Of a DNA stretch of 64,000 nucleotides, positions 1 through 8,229 are shown in pieces (the stretch's first letter is position 1; every line of letters starts with the position of its first letter). The stretch is from Cyanobacteria bacterium FACHB-502 (lineage in GTDB: Bacteria > Cyanobacteriota > Cyanobacteriia > Elainellales > Elainellaceae): assembly GCA_014695325.1 (NCBI GenBank), contig JACJNZ010000039.1, positions 558,001 to 622,000 on the forward strand. Reading direction: 5' to 3'. Position numbers and translations under genes: made by a program. A model generated the notes under the pieces. It was not told the DNA's origin. It did not search any database and saw nothing but the letters and a program-made list of their open reading frames with translations.

Positions 1-1
1 G

Positions 2-574
2 TGGCAAGGCTGGCGATCGGCGCAGCAGGTTCAATGCTACCCCTGTGAAGCCGTGGCTCAAACGAGCGGTCATCTGCTTGAAACCGAGATTCCGTTTGCA
101 GCGCAGGTAGGCTTCTGGCGATCGAAACTCGTGGTCAGTCGCGGCTTATTGAATCAGCTCAACTCCGAACAGCTCGAAGCCGTCCTCACCCATGAGCGGG
201 CACACGCCCACTATCGCGATACTTTCTGGTTTTTTTGGCTGGGCTGGTTAGAACAAATCACCTTCTGGCTGCCCCAAACCGAAGCCCTCTGGCAAGAACT
301 GCTGCTGTTGCGAGAACTGCGGGCAGACGCTTGGGCAGCTCAGCGCGTTGATCCGATCGTCGTTGCAGAATCTCTGCTGCAAATTGTCCAGAACATCCAA
401 ACTCCGTTTCCCACCCTACAGGCAGGCTTCAACACTGATCTAACGCTCGATCGTTTGGAAGAACGAATCGAGGCATTGCTCTCTCCTGATCAGCAGATAG
501 GGCGTCAGGGGCGATCGTGGCTCTGGCTGGGACTGGGACTGCTACCGCTGCTAACGCTGCCGCTTCACGTCTAA
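2..574 (+). CDS. M56-type membrane metallopeptidase, C-terminal part (5' end outside window)
   Basis: The reading frame is open from the first bases of the window, so the true start lies upstream. The protein carries HERAH, a variant of the HExxH zinc motif, followed after about 55 residues by RELRADAWA, which resembles the downstream glutamate helix of M56/M48-type peptidases. A hydrophobic segment (WLWLGLGLLPLLTLPL) lies at the C-terminus. This fits the BlaR1/MecR1-like M56 family, which cyanobacteria often pair with a BlaI-type repressor; that partner would be upstream and is not visible. Membrane location and proteolysis are inferred from the family. The substrate is unknown. Confidence 0.7.
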   Translation, partial: WQGWRSAQQVQCYPCEAVAQTSGHLLETEIPFAAQVGFWRSKLVVSRGLLNQLNSEQLEAVLTHERAHAHYRDTFWFFWLGWLEQITFWLPQTEALWQELLLLRELRADAWAAQRVDPIVVAESLLQIVQNIQTPFPTLQAGFNTDLTLDRLEERIEALLSPDQQIGRQGRSWLWLGLGLLPLLTLPLHV

Positions 575-599
575 GTTCATTAGGGTTAATGGGCTGCTA

Positions 600-1250
600 A
601 CGGCTCCTGGACTCGATCGCGTTAAAGGCAAAGCGATCGGAGAAACGCTGATCACTCCCCGCGTTTACACTACAAACTTTGGCGTTGCTGCAAACCTTGG
701 TTTATCTCTTCAGGCGGCTGAGTTTGAAGCAATGTGGGCAGAGACGTGAGCAGACTACAATCTTAATCATTGCGGATGCGATGCTACTTTTGAAAAATTC
801 CGGGAACAAATTGACGGCAAAACTCGACAAAGATCTGTTCACTATCTAAAGCGATCGAGTGTTTCTGAATCTTCAGGATTTCTGCCGTTTAAAGAACTGT
901 CTCGTAAGCTAAAAAATCGAAATCTTGTCCTGGCTGAAATGTTTCATTTGATAGTACGAGATGAAGCTCGCCCTGCTGGATTTTTCAATAAACCGATGGA
1001 AGATTTCAACCGCACGCTTGACCTGGGCTATTTCACAAAAGCCCGCAGCGACACCTTCTTCCCGATCGATTGGATTATTTACACGGTTGCTCGCAGTTTT
1101 TCCGCCGCCTGTATCACTGCGCTGACTTGAACTTAAAGCGCATGGCGATCGAGCAGGCAGACTACCCCAAATGGCTTAAATCGCTGCGAAAGTTGCTTCC
1201 AGTGGGCGATCGGTGGTCATTTGCTCCGGTTCTATCTACTTGCATCCAAA
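600..1250 (+). pseudogene. Decayed acsF/chlE-type Mg-protoporphyrin IX monomethyl ester cyclase
   Basis: One frame (positions divisible by 3) reads PGLDRVKGKAIGETLITPR, then YTTNFG, ADYNLNH, IDGKTRQ, SGFLPFKELSRKLKN, LAEMF, DEARPAGFFNKPMEDFN and LDLGYFTKARSDTFF. In order, these match the N-terminal half of AcsF, the oxygen-dependent cyclase of chlorophyll synthesis. A TGA stands at 747 where the family has Arg. The conserved diiron motif DEARHAGF has become DEARPAGF, so a metal-ligand His is lost. The frame ends at 1130. A second frame from about 1098 to 1245 (MAIEQADYPKWLKSLRKL) resembles the C-terminal tail, so roughly 100 central residues, including the second half of the metal site, are deleted. 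It cannot make a working enzyme. A functional copy must be elsewhere. Confidence 0.8.
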
Positions 1251-1823
1251 AACACAAAAGCATTAAAAGGAACAGTTCGGTAAAAAATAACTGTTAACGA
1301 TCTACAGGCTGCCAATAAAGCAGCGTCTATCTAAAGGCGGACTTTGGAGGCTGTATTAATTACACCCTTTTATTGCTGTTTCTACAGAGATAAGAATTGT
1401 ATTACAGTCATTAAACTGTCCTAATTATTTAAATTAAAACTGTAGTTTGTTTATACAAACCTTTGGTTCTTCTCTTTGGTTCTTCTAAGTAGTCAACACT
1501 TAAAACATACTCAGAATAGGCCCTTTGCCAGAGGGTTTATAGCGAGAAGCAAGAGATTCATTCTTTCGATAGACAAATAAAAGAACGGGCTGTTTTATCG
1601 TGTCTTAATAGGAGCGAAGGCAGTGCTATAGTCCTTAACTTCCAAGAGAAGGAAAGATGTTTCTGCACTGCAAGCTGATAACAAAGAAGACTTCCTTTGT
1701 TCATTCTTCTAGGCTACTTCAGCGGCTGACTTGCCATTAATTCTGTCAGCAAACCTTTTCTGCTCATCCTGGTTCATGAGCGGATTTCACACATATTCAG
1801 CAACTTTTCTTGAGGAACGTTTT
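1251..1823. other. Intergenic region before glycine-rich gene
   Basis: No convincing gene is seen here. The DNA is AT-rich compared with its surroundings and probably holds the promoter of the glycine-rich protein gene. It contains a perfect 13-bp tandem duplication at 1461-1486. Confidence 0.5.
1461..1486. repeat. Perfect 13-bp tandem duplication
   Basis: CTTTGGTTCTTCT is present twice head to tail. It is one of many short tandem duplications in the intergenic DNA of this window. Confidence 0.9.
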
Positions 1824-2744
1824 ATGTATCAGAAGCGCGATCGAATGGCGGTGAAGAAGCTGCTTAGCTTTGTAGGACTTTTGAGTGCAGGTGTGTTAGT
1901 CAGCCTCCCAGCACTGGCACTGGGGCAGTTAAATGAAGCTCCGTCTCATGCTGATGAAAGTCAGCTCATCGCTACTGGCGGTGGCGGCGGTGGTGCTGGT
2001 GGTGGTGGCGGCGGTGCTGGCGGCGGCGGTGGCGCTGGTGGCGGCGGTAATAGCGGCGGCGGTGCTGGCGGCGGTAACAGTGGCGGCGGCGGTGGCGATA
2101 GCAGCACTGGTGGCGGTGCTGGCGGCACGGCTGGCGGTGACAGCGGCGGTGCTGGTGGCAGCAGTGGCGGCGGCGGTGGCGGCGGTAGCGCTACTGGTGG
2201 CGGTGCTGGTGGCAATGCTGGTGGTGACAGCGGCGGTGCTGGTGGCAACAGCAGTGGCGGCGGTGCTGGTGGCAACAGCAGTGGCGGCGATAATGGCGGT
2301 GTTGGTAGCGATGGCGATGGCTCATCCGATGGCACTGGACCCAACGATCCGCGGGGCGTTTTCAACAATCCCAGCAATATTCCTTCCCAGTCCAATCCTA
2401 ATGTACCAAACTCCAACTCACCGGATTTTGGCACCCAAAACCGGACCAATACGGGTGGTTCGTCCAGCGGCTTCGGTTCTGGCTCAGGGGCAGGTGGCAC
2501 GACGACCTCTCCCAGCACCATTACTCGACCCGGTACGACAACTCCCGGAACAAATGGTACGTTCAACAACGATACTCGCCGGGTTGTCCCTGAGCAAAAC
2601 CCCACTACCGGAACTTCGGGTACATCTGGCACAGGGTTCGGTACAGGCACAGGCAGTACAGGCACGAGCGGCACAGGTCTGGGTACAGGCACGGGCAGCA
2701 CAGGTGTAACTCGCCCGGCGGCTCCAGTTCGCGGTCTGTGGTAA
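1824..2744 (+). CDS. Secreted glycine-rich protein
   Basis: The 306-residue protein is preceded by GAGGA seven bases before the ATG at 1824; an earlier in-frame ATG at 1731 has no such site. Residues 1-35 form a typical signal peptide (basic start, hydrophobic LLSFVGLLSAGVLVSLPALAL). Then comes about 120 residues of almost pure Gly with Ala, Ser and Asn, a central Asn/Pro/Ser-rich linker, and a Thr/Gly/Ser-rich tail with GTGTGSTGTSGTG-like repeats. No Cys or catalytic motif is visible. It is likely exported to the periplasm, outer surface or sheath. Function is unknown, and repeat expansion is likely given the GGY/GGC codon runs. A strong terminator follows, so it is probably transcribed alone. 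Confidence 0.75.
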   Translation: MYQKRDRMAVKKLLSFVGLLSAGVLVSLPALALGQLNEAPSHADESQLIATGGGGGGAGGGGGGAGGGGGAGGGGNSGGGAGGGNSGGGGGDSSTGGGAGGTAGGDSGGAGGSSGGGGGGGSATGGGAGGNAGGDSGGAGGNSSGGGAGGNSSGGDNGGVGSDGDGSSDGTGPNDPRGVFNNPSNIPSQSNPNVPNSNSPDFGTQNRTNTGGSSSGFGSGSGAGGTTTSPSTITRPGTTTPGTNGTFNNDTRRVVPEQNPTTGTSGTSGTGFGTGTGSTGTSGTGLGTGTGSTGVTRPAAPVRGLW

Positions 2745-2819
2745 TTCGGGCTAGTAAAAGCTGAATAGAGGATTGGTAGCAACTGTTTCCTTGATTCAGC
2801 TTGCTCGTCATCTACCTGA

Positions 2820-2845
2820 AAGGGGGCTTTGCCCCCTTATTTTTT
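2820..2845 (+). terminator. Rho-independent terminator after glycine-rich gene
   Basis: An 8-bp perfect stem (AAGGGGGC / GCCCCCTT) with a TTT loop is followed by ATTTTTT. It lies 75 bases after the stop codon. Confidence 0.9.
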
Positions 2846-3445
2846 GTGAATATCTTTTTTTGAATATCTAGGTGGGCTGCACGCTGTACCCAGGTACTTC
2901 GCAGTTGCCCGAAGGGTAATCGCTAATTTCCTGCCCGATCGCGTCAGGAAGTGGGTAGACGACGAGCGGGTTTGAATGCTGCTAAAACTTACGATTGTGT
3001 AAATAAGATAAGCAGTCAGAAGCAGAAAACCGAATTTGTTGTGTTTAAAGTTGACAAAAACGATGATCGCAGCGCAATAAAAGATAAGAAAGTGGTTGAG
3101 CACTCTTCATGGCAGCTTGAACTAAGGACAAGCACGCTTTAATTAGTTGATTTCCTAGATTTAGCAGCCTTTCCACCGATCGTCTCCAACAGAGTTATTC
3201 TACGGTTCGTCCTCCGCTATGACAGACCAAGCTGCCAATTCAATCGAAAATTCACGATCGCAGAGGGATTCTACGGTCGCGTTGTTGATTTCCCGCTTTT
3301 TACACTGGAAGTCGAGTTGCTTTGCAAGTAACTTCCTCGCTTTGGCAATCTCTGCTTAACCAATATGACTGCTAGTCGTGATTTACTCAGTATTCGTTCC
3401 CCGGGTTTCTCCCTTCCTCTAGCTCCTCTAGCAGAGGAATTCTCC
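2846..3445. other. Intergenic region, no recognised gene
   Basis: Short open frames on both strands (about 60-90 codons) show no family resemblance and no good ribosome sites. I see no tRNA or structured RNA. The region presumably contains the promoter of the gene starting at 3446. Confidence 0.4.
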
Positions 3446-3790
3446 ATGCCTTATCTAGATGCTGTTATTGGTGCAGCAATTTTTGATCTGAGCGGTCTGC
3501 CTAAAGAATATCTAGCCTCTCAGGAAAATCCTGATTTGAGCTGGGTGCAGGCTATTTTTCAGGCACTCGGCTTGCAGTCCCTGCTTGGATCTTCTCTGCG
3601 ATTAGAGGGACTGCGCTATGCAGTTGCACATGGCATCGAGTTTCAGGCGATCGTTGTCCGGCAGGAGGCTTGTTACACCGCTTTGCTAATTCGCAGCAGC
3701 GAGGCTCAGCTTGATCCGCAGTTTATTCAATGGGCAAAACAACTTGAACCCACCAGCCTAAAAGGAAATTTGCGCTTCATCTCAAAGTAA
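3446..3790 (+). CDS. Roadblock/LC7-like cyanobacterial protein
   Basis: This is a 114-residue protein. I prefer the ATG at 3446 because GAGGA lies seven bases upstream and the family similarity starts there (MPYLDAVIGAAIFDLSGLPKEYL). The in-frame ATG at 3365 would add 27 residues of poor sequence. The pattern of an N-terminal strand, a central helix (WVQAIFQALGLQSLL) and further strands resembles small Roadblock/LC7 proteins, which in bacteria often modulate GTPases or signalling. No catalytic residues are evident. It stands alone between intergenic stretches. The family assignment is moderate and no role is assigned. Confidence 0.6.
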   Translation: MPYLDAVIGAAIFDLSGLPKEYLASQENPDLSWVQAIFQALGLQSLLGSSLRLEGLRYAVAHGIEFQAIVVRQEACYTALLIRSSEAQLDPQFIQWAKQLEPTSLKGNLRFISK

Positions 3791-3918
3791 TTTCAGGCGG
3801 ACGAGTCAGCGCAGCCTCTCTGCTGCCCAACAAATTCACAGCAGCTTTATCAGATCGGTTCAGCATTACAAGCAAAAACTTCCGGGTTGCGACTGCTCAC
3901 GATCGGAAGCTGACCCTC

Positions 3919-3924
3919 TACAAT
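3919..3924 (+). promoter_or_regulatory. Candidate -10 box of the hli gene
   Basis: TACAAT lies 28 bases before the hli start codon. No convincing -35 box is present at the normal distance, so this is a weak call. Confidence 0.3.
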
Positions 3925-3951
3925 AGGGATGAAGTTTTGTGAACTTAGTCG

Positions 3952-4128
3952 ATGGTCTCTTCTCAATCTCAACCAACCGTAAATCCTAGCCTGCCAGAAC
4001 CCAAGTTTGGCTTCAACGCTTATGCAGAAAAGCTTAATGGTCGAGCTGCGATGATTGGTTTCGTCGCAACGATCGCGATCGAATATTTCACGGGACAAGG
4101 GTTATTGTCCTGGCTGGGATTAATTTAG
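3952..4128 (+). CDS. High-light-inducible protein (Hli/Scp, one-helix LHC-like)
   Basis: This 58-residue gene is easy to miss because it is so short. The product ends in AEKLNGRAAMIGFVATIAIEY followed by a hydrophobic C-terminus. The E-x-x-N-G-R element in a single membrane helix is the chlorophyll-binding signature of high-light-inducible (small CAB-like) proteins. These bind chlorophyll and carotenoid in the thylakoid and protect photosystem II assembly and chlorophyll synthesis under stress. The N-terminus is Ser/Pro/Gln rich as usual. Family membership is certain; which hli paralogue it is cannot be told. Confidence 0.93.
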   Translation: MVSSQSQPTVNPSLPEPKFGFNAYAEKLNGRAAMIGFVATIAIEYFTGQGLLSWLGLI

Positions 4129-4226
4129 TAGTGAGTGAGTAAGGAAGGGAGTAGGTGAGTCAGGAAGCGAACGGGTGAAAGGGGATCATGACAGGTTGAA
4201 CGGCGCAGGAACCGAGTGAAACCAGG

Positions 4227-6023
4227 TCAAAATTTCAACTCTTGGGACAGTTCTGCTGCTCTACCCCGCTTCACTTGCGATTCCAAAATGACTCCATAAA
4301 GCGGACTGGTTCGCATTAGCTCTTCGTGGGTTCCCTGGGCGACGAGTCTGCCTTTGTCCATCAGCAGAATGCGATCGGCGTTGCGAACGGTGCTAATGCG
4401 CTGAGCAATCACGAAAGACGTGCAGGTTTTGCGGCGCATCAGATCATCGAGGGCGGTTTGAATTTCGTTAGCGGTGCGAGCATCAACAGCTGAGGTGCTG
4501 TCATCCAAAATGAGGATGCTGTAGCTGGTGAGCAGGGTGCGGGCGATCGCGATTCGCTGTTTTTGTCCGCCAGATAAGCCAATGCCCCGTTCTCCAACGA
4601 TCGTGCTGTAACCGTCGGGCAGGCTAGTGATGAAGTCGTGCATTTGAGCGGTTTTGGCGACGGAGATCACTTCCTCCAGGGTAGCTTCGGGCTTGGCATA
4701 GGCAATATTTTCGCGAATCGTGCCGGAGAATAGCGTGGTTTCCTGAAAGACGGTGCCAATCTTCGATCGCAGGCTGTTGAGCTGAAAATCGCGCACATCT
4801 CGTCCGTCGATTCGCACGCCTCCCTGGGTAACGTCATAAAATCGCGGGATCAGGTTCATGATCGTGCTTTTGCCCGATCCAGTCATGCCTAAAATCGCGA
4901 TCAGTTCCCTGGGTTTGGTTTCAAACGAAATCCCCTTGAGTGCTTCCGTACTGGCACCGGGATAGCGAAACCAAACATTTTCAAAGGTGATTCTGCCGCC
5001 GCAGGTCTCAAACAAAACGGCATTGGGGCGATCGCGAATTTCCACCGCCGCATCAACCACTTCATACACCCTTTCTGCCGAAGCCACCGCCTGGGCAATA
5101 GCGGGAGCCGCAAACCCAATCAGCAAAATTGGCTGCAAAATCAGCAGCAGGTAAGAATTAAACGCCACCAGTTGACCGATCGAAAACCTGCCGTCAATCA
5201 CTGCCGCGCCACCATAGCCAATGACCACGACCGTGACCAGATTGCTCAGCAGAAAAATGTAGGGAAACGTATTGCGAATCGCCCGAATCGTCTGCATATT
5301 GGTTTGGATCAGGCGATCGTTCAGTCGCGTATAGCGATCGGATTCCGGCTGTTCACGCACAAAGGCTTTCACAACTCGCACACCAAACAGATTTTCTTGC
5401 AGCACCGCATTCAGATCGCCTAACTGCTCCTGCACCCGCCGAAACAAATCGCTATTGCGGGTGAGAAATTGCGCCATGAGCCAGGCAGACATGGGCACAA
5501 CGGTGAGCGTAATCAGGGCAAGCTCCCAGTTCATCAAAATTAGAATGGTGGCGATCGTAATCAGCGTCACCAAGCCACTAATCACCTGGATCAAACTGGT
5601 GCTGAGAAACGATCGAATCTGCTCGATATCGCTGGTGACGCGGGTTAGAAGCTGGGACGTTTGCGATCGATCGTGATAGCTAAAGCTAAGGTTTTGAATC
5701 TTGCCAAAAATCCGATTTCGTAGATCGTAAGCCACCCCCTGCGATGCCGCTTCTGCCCAGTAGCTTTGCCCAAAGTTGAACAGTCCCCGCGCGATCGCCG
5801 CCAGCACCATTGCCCCAGCGCACAGCAGAACCACCCTGGAATTTTGCGCTGCAATGCCGCGATCGATCCCCCACCGAAACAATTGAGGCGTGACTGCATA
5901 GGCAGCCGTCAGCAGCAAAGAACTGAGCAACGCGCCGCTTGCCAGCCAACGATAGTGTCTGAGACTGCCCAACACGCGCAGCAGCGAATTCATGGAAGAT
6001 TGGGGGTGAGGAGAAGAAGTCAA
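4227..6023 (-). CDS. Half-size ABC exporter (membrane domain fused to ATPase)
   Basis: This 598-residue protein has an N-terminal six-helix exporter domain (about residues 20-310) and a C-terminal nucleotide-binding domain. The ATPase has Walker A GMTGSGKST, signature LSGGQKQRIA and Walker B ILILDDSTSAVD. The residue after the Walker B aspartate is Asp rather than the usual catalytic Glu. That is typical of the degenerate half of heterodimeric exporters of the BmrCD or TM287/288 type. No partner half-transporter lies next to it. It is MdlB/MsbA-like and probably exports a lipid, drug or peptide; the substrate is unknown. Its upstream region carries a 10-bp repeat. Confidence 0.9.
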   Translation of the reverse strand: MTSSPHPQSSMNSLLRVLGSLRHYRWLASGALLSSLLLTAAYAVTPQLFRWGIDRGIAAQNSRVVLLCAGAMVLAAIARGLFNFGQSYWAEAASQGVAYDLRNRIFGKIQNLSFSYHDRSQTSQLLTRVTSDIEQIRSFLSTSLIQVISGLVTLITIATILILMNWELALITLTVVPMSAWLMAQFLTRNSDLFRRVQEQLGDLNAVLQENLFGVRVVKAFVREQPESDRYTRLNDRLIQTNMQTIRAIRNTFPYIFLLSNLVTVVVIGYGGAAVIDGRFSIGQLVAFNSYLLLILQPILLIGFAAPAIAQAVASAERVYEVVDAAVEIRDRPNAVLFETCGGRITFENVWFRYPGASTEALKGISFETKPRELIAILGMTGSGKSTIMNLIPRFYDVTQGGVRIDGRDVRDFQLNSLRSKIGTVFQETTLFSGTIRENIAYAKPEATLEEVISVAKTAQMHDFITSLPDGYSTIVGERGIGLSGGQKQRIAIARTLLTSYSILILDDSTSAVDARTANEIQTALDDLMRRKTCTSFVIAQRISTVRNADRILLMDKGRLVAQGTHEELMRTSPLYGVILESQVKRGRAAELSQELKF

Positions 6024-6049
6024 AGCAAACGCCTCAATACGCGAAATAA

Positions 6050-6089
6050 CTGAAACTCACTCAAACTGACTGAAACTTACTGAAACAGA
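6050..6089. repeat. 10-bp tandem repeat, four copies
   Basis: The units CTGAAACTCA, CTCAAACTGA, CTGAAACTTA and CTGAAACAGA follow each other exactly. The array lies between the small membrane gene and the ABC exporter start, that is, in the exporter's 5' region. The 10-bp period is close to one helical turn. Confidence 0.85.
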
Positions 6090-6223
6090 AAGCCCGACAG
6101 CAGCAGGGGCAGCAGCAGCAGCGCGAAAATTGCCACCACGACAGTCACTGGCTCGATTCGGATCGTATTTTTGTCAATATTTTGCTCCATCTTGCGGTTC
6201 GCTTTTCGATCGAGGCTAGGCAT
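6077..6223 (-). CDS. Small single-helix membrane protein
   Basis: A 48-residue product is read from the ATG at 6223, which has CAGGAG eight bases upstream; a longer in-frame start at 6268 lacks this. The N-terminal half is polar (MPSLDRKANRKMEQ) and the C-terminal half is one membrane helix (VTVVVAIFALLLLPLLLSGFLF). I do not recognise the family. Its stop codon lies inside the 10-bp repeat array ahead of the ABC exporter, so the two could be co-transcribed. Confidence 0.5.
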   Translation of the reverse strand: MPSLDRKANRKMEQNIDKNTIRIEPVTVVVAIFALLLLPLLLSGFLFQ

Positions 6224-6363
6224 GGGGTTGCTCCTGCGCTGTGTGAAGGTTGCGTTGCACGGGGTCAAGGTCTAAAACCGTTTTGCTTACTTAGACCTTC
6301 TATTATGATTGGTCAGCAGATTTCTCAACTGCTTCGCTTGTCCAAAGACGATCGGCTGTCGGC

Positions 6364-7020
6364 TTAAAGCTTTTCAAACACCACCGAAAAATTATTGGCA
6401 GGCATTTCCCAGGTTTTGAGAAACGACAAGCCTTCTGCCGCTGCTGCCGCCACCACCGCTTCCAGATCACGCACGCCCCAGTCTGGATTCTGCATCTGCA
6501 AGCTCTGATCAAACGCGGCATTACTCGGGGCCGTATGCCTGCCGTTCTGCCGATAGGGACCGTACAGATACAAAATTCCACCCCCTGGCAACAAACGAGA
6601 CACGCCTGCCATCAGTCCCAGCGTTGCAGACCAGGGCGAGATGTGGATCATATTGATGTTGACGATCGCCCGAATCGGATTTCGGTTCAGGTTAAGTCCT
6701 TGCAGCTCCTCGGGGAGGGGATTTTGCTCTACTGCCCACACCGGATCGCGGACATCCAGAGCAATTGGCGGATAGAGATTTTCAGCCGGGATTTGCTGTC
6801 GCCATGCCGCAATACTGGCACGGGCTTGCGGATTAGGATCAGAAGGCAGCCACAAACGCGGAGCAAGCCGGGGCGCAAAAAAAACAGCGTGTTCCCCCGT
6901 CCCGCTCGAAATCTCCAAAACCGTTCCATCCGGCGGCAACACCTGACGCAGCACATTTAAGATCGGCTCACGGTTTCGCTCAGTTGCCGGGGCATATTGA
7001 CGGGCATCAGGAAAAGACAT
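6364..7020 (-). CDS. DUF938-family SAM-dependent methyltransferase
   Basis: This is a 218-residue protein. The N-terminus has the DUF938 hallmark DARQYAPATERNREPIL, followed by the SAM-binding strand and loop VLEISSGTGEHAVFFA. Further on are NINMIHISPW and GGGILYLYGPYR, all characteristic of this family. The fold is class I methyltransferase. The substrate is not known for the family, so no function is claimed beyond probable methyl transfer. It lies 66 bases downstream of the ribokinase-like gene on the same strand and may be co-transcribed with it. Confidence 0.85.
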   Translation of the reverse strand: MSFPDARQYAPATERNREPILNVLRQVLPPDGTVLEISSGTGEHAVFFAPRLAPRLWLPSDPNPQARASIAAWRQQIPAENLYPPIALDVRDPVWAVEQNPLPEELQGLNLNRNPIRAIVNINMIHISPWSATLGLMAGVSRLLPGGGILYLYGPYRQNGRHTAPSNAAFDQSLQMQNPDWGVRDLEAVVAAAAAEGLSFLKTWEMPANNFSVVFEKL

Positions 7021-7086
7021 TGGGGTTTAGCGTGGCATAGTTTTCACTCATCCTACTGTTCTAACGCTTTTACTTTCCTCCTCCCC

Positions 7087-8010
7087 TCATCTCCCCATCT
7101 CTTCAAGAAACCGCTCAACCTCCTCTCGGGTTGGCATCGAAGGCTGCGCCCCCGTCTGGGTAACAGAAAGGGCAGCAACCGCAGCCGCTTGAATCAGAGC
7201 CGCTTGAAGCGACAAACCGCTTGCGAGTCCAGCCGCAAGTCCCCCGTTAAAGGCATCTCCTGCCGCAACCGTATCAATTGCTTGCACCGGAAAGGCTTCG
7301 ATCGCAAACGCCTCTGTTGCGGTCTGAACCCATGCCCCCTGTTTGCCGCGCTTGATTACCACTGTCTGCACGCCGCGCTGATGTAGAATTTGTCCGGCAC
7401 GAACCACCTCAGCTTCGGTGTCGATCGCAAACCCCACAAGCTGACTGGCTTCCACCTGGTTTGGCGTCAGAATATCAATCAGCGAGTAAAGTTCAGCGGG
7501 GAAATCCGATTGGGCTGGAGCCGGATCGAGAATTACTGGGATGCCTGCCTGTTTTGCCGCCTGAGCTGCTGCCTCGATGGCTGCCAGAGGTACCTCAAGC
7601 TGAAGCAGCAGTACCTTTGCGTCCGACAAAACCGATCGCAGACGATGCACCTCTGCCTCGCCAACCTGTCCGTTTGCACCAGAAATCACAATGATCTGAT
7701 TCTCGCTGGCATCATCGACGGTAATCAGCGCCACGCCCGAATGACTCGCCTCATCGATCGCTACACCTTCGCAGTGAACACCATCGCTCTGAAGGGATTG
7801 AAGCAGCGTTTGCCCAAACCGATCGCCCCCCACTCGCCCAATCAAGTGCGTTGAAATGCCAAGCCGAGCGGCTGCCACTGCTTGATTTGCGCCCTTACCG
7901 CCTGGAATCGTCTCAAACGAGTATCCGGTCAATGTTTCACCGGGCATCGGGAGCCGAGGTGTTCGGGCAACCAGATCGAGATTAAGGCTACCAAAGACAA
8001 TGACACTCAT
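7087..8010 (-). CDS. rbsK: Ribokinase (PfkB family)
   Basis: The 307-residue protein begins with IVFGSLNLDLVARTPRLP and carries the PfkB signature 1 around PGGKGANQAVAAARLG (residues 35-50). Near the C-terminus it has the ATP/anion-hole signature DTVAAGDAFNGGLAAG, with the catalytic Asp in GDAF. Length and motifs fit ribokinase, which phosphorylates ribose at O5. Other PfkB sugar or nucleoside kinases are possible. No ribose transporter is adjacent, although a nucleoside-type importer lies about 25 kb away. It may supply ribose 5-phosphate from nucleoside breakdown; that is inference. Confidence 0.82.
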   Translation of the reverse strand: MSVIVFGSLNLDLVARTPRLPMPGETLTGYSFETIPGGKGANQAVAAARLGISTHLIGRVGGDRFGQTLLQSLQSDGVHCEGVAIDEASHSGVALITVDDASENQIIVISGANGQVGEAEVHRLRSVLSDAKVLLLQLEVPLAAIEAAAQAAKQAGIPVILDPAPAQSDFPAELYSLIDILTPNQVEASQLVGFAIDTEAEVVRAGQILHQRGVQTVVIKRGKQGAWVQTATEAFAIEAFPVQAIDTVAAGDAFNGGLAAGLASGLSLQAALIQAAAVAALSVTQTGAQPSMPTREEVERFLEEMGR

Positions 8011-8229
8011 GCGGAATACTCATACGGCAAAATTATGGGGCAAAACTGGGAAAAAGCGCGATCGAAAACGGCAAACGAGCGGGGAATGGAGCAGTTGAGG
8101 GGCGATCGGCACTCAAAAGCATTTCTTTCGACGGAGGGCTGTTTACATTAGACCTTTGGAAAGAGGGTTGAGGCAAATCAAGCTTTTTATGCTGATCGTC
8201 GTACCGTTCTTCCTACAAAGGATTATCCC

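Noticed and set aside
1933-2782. Long Ala/Val-rich (plus) and Pro-rich (minus) frames over the glycine-rich gene
   Set aside because: These follow from GGY/GGC codon runs, which leave other frames free of stops. Only the Gly frame has a signal peptide and a ribosome site.
3850-4098. 82-codon minus-strand frame opposite the hli gene
   Set aside because: The plus strand encodes a clear high-light-inducible protein; the minus frame has no family resemblance.
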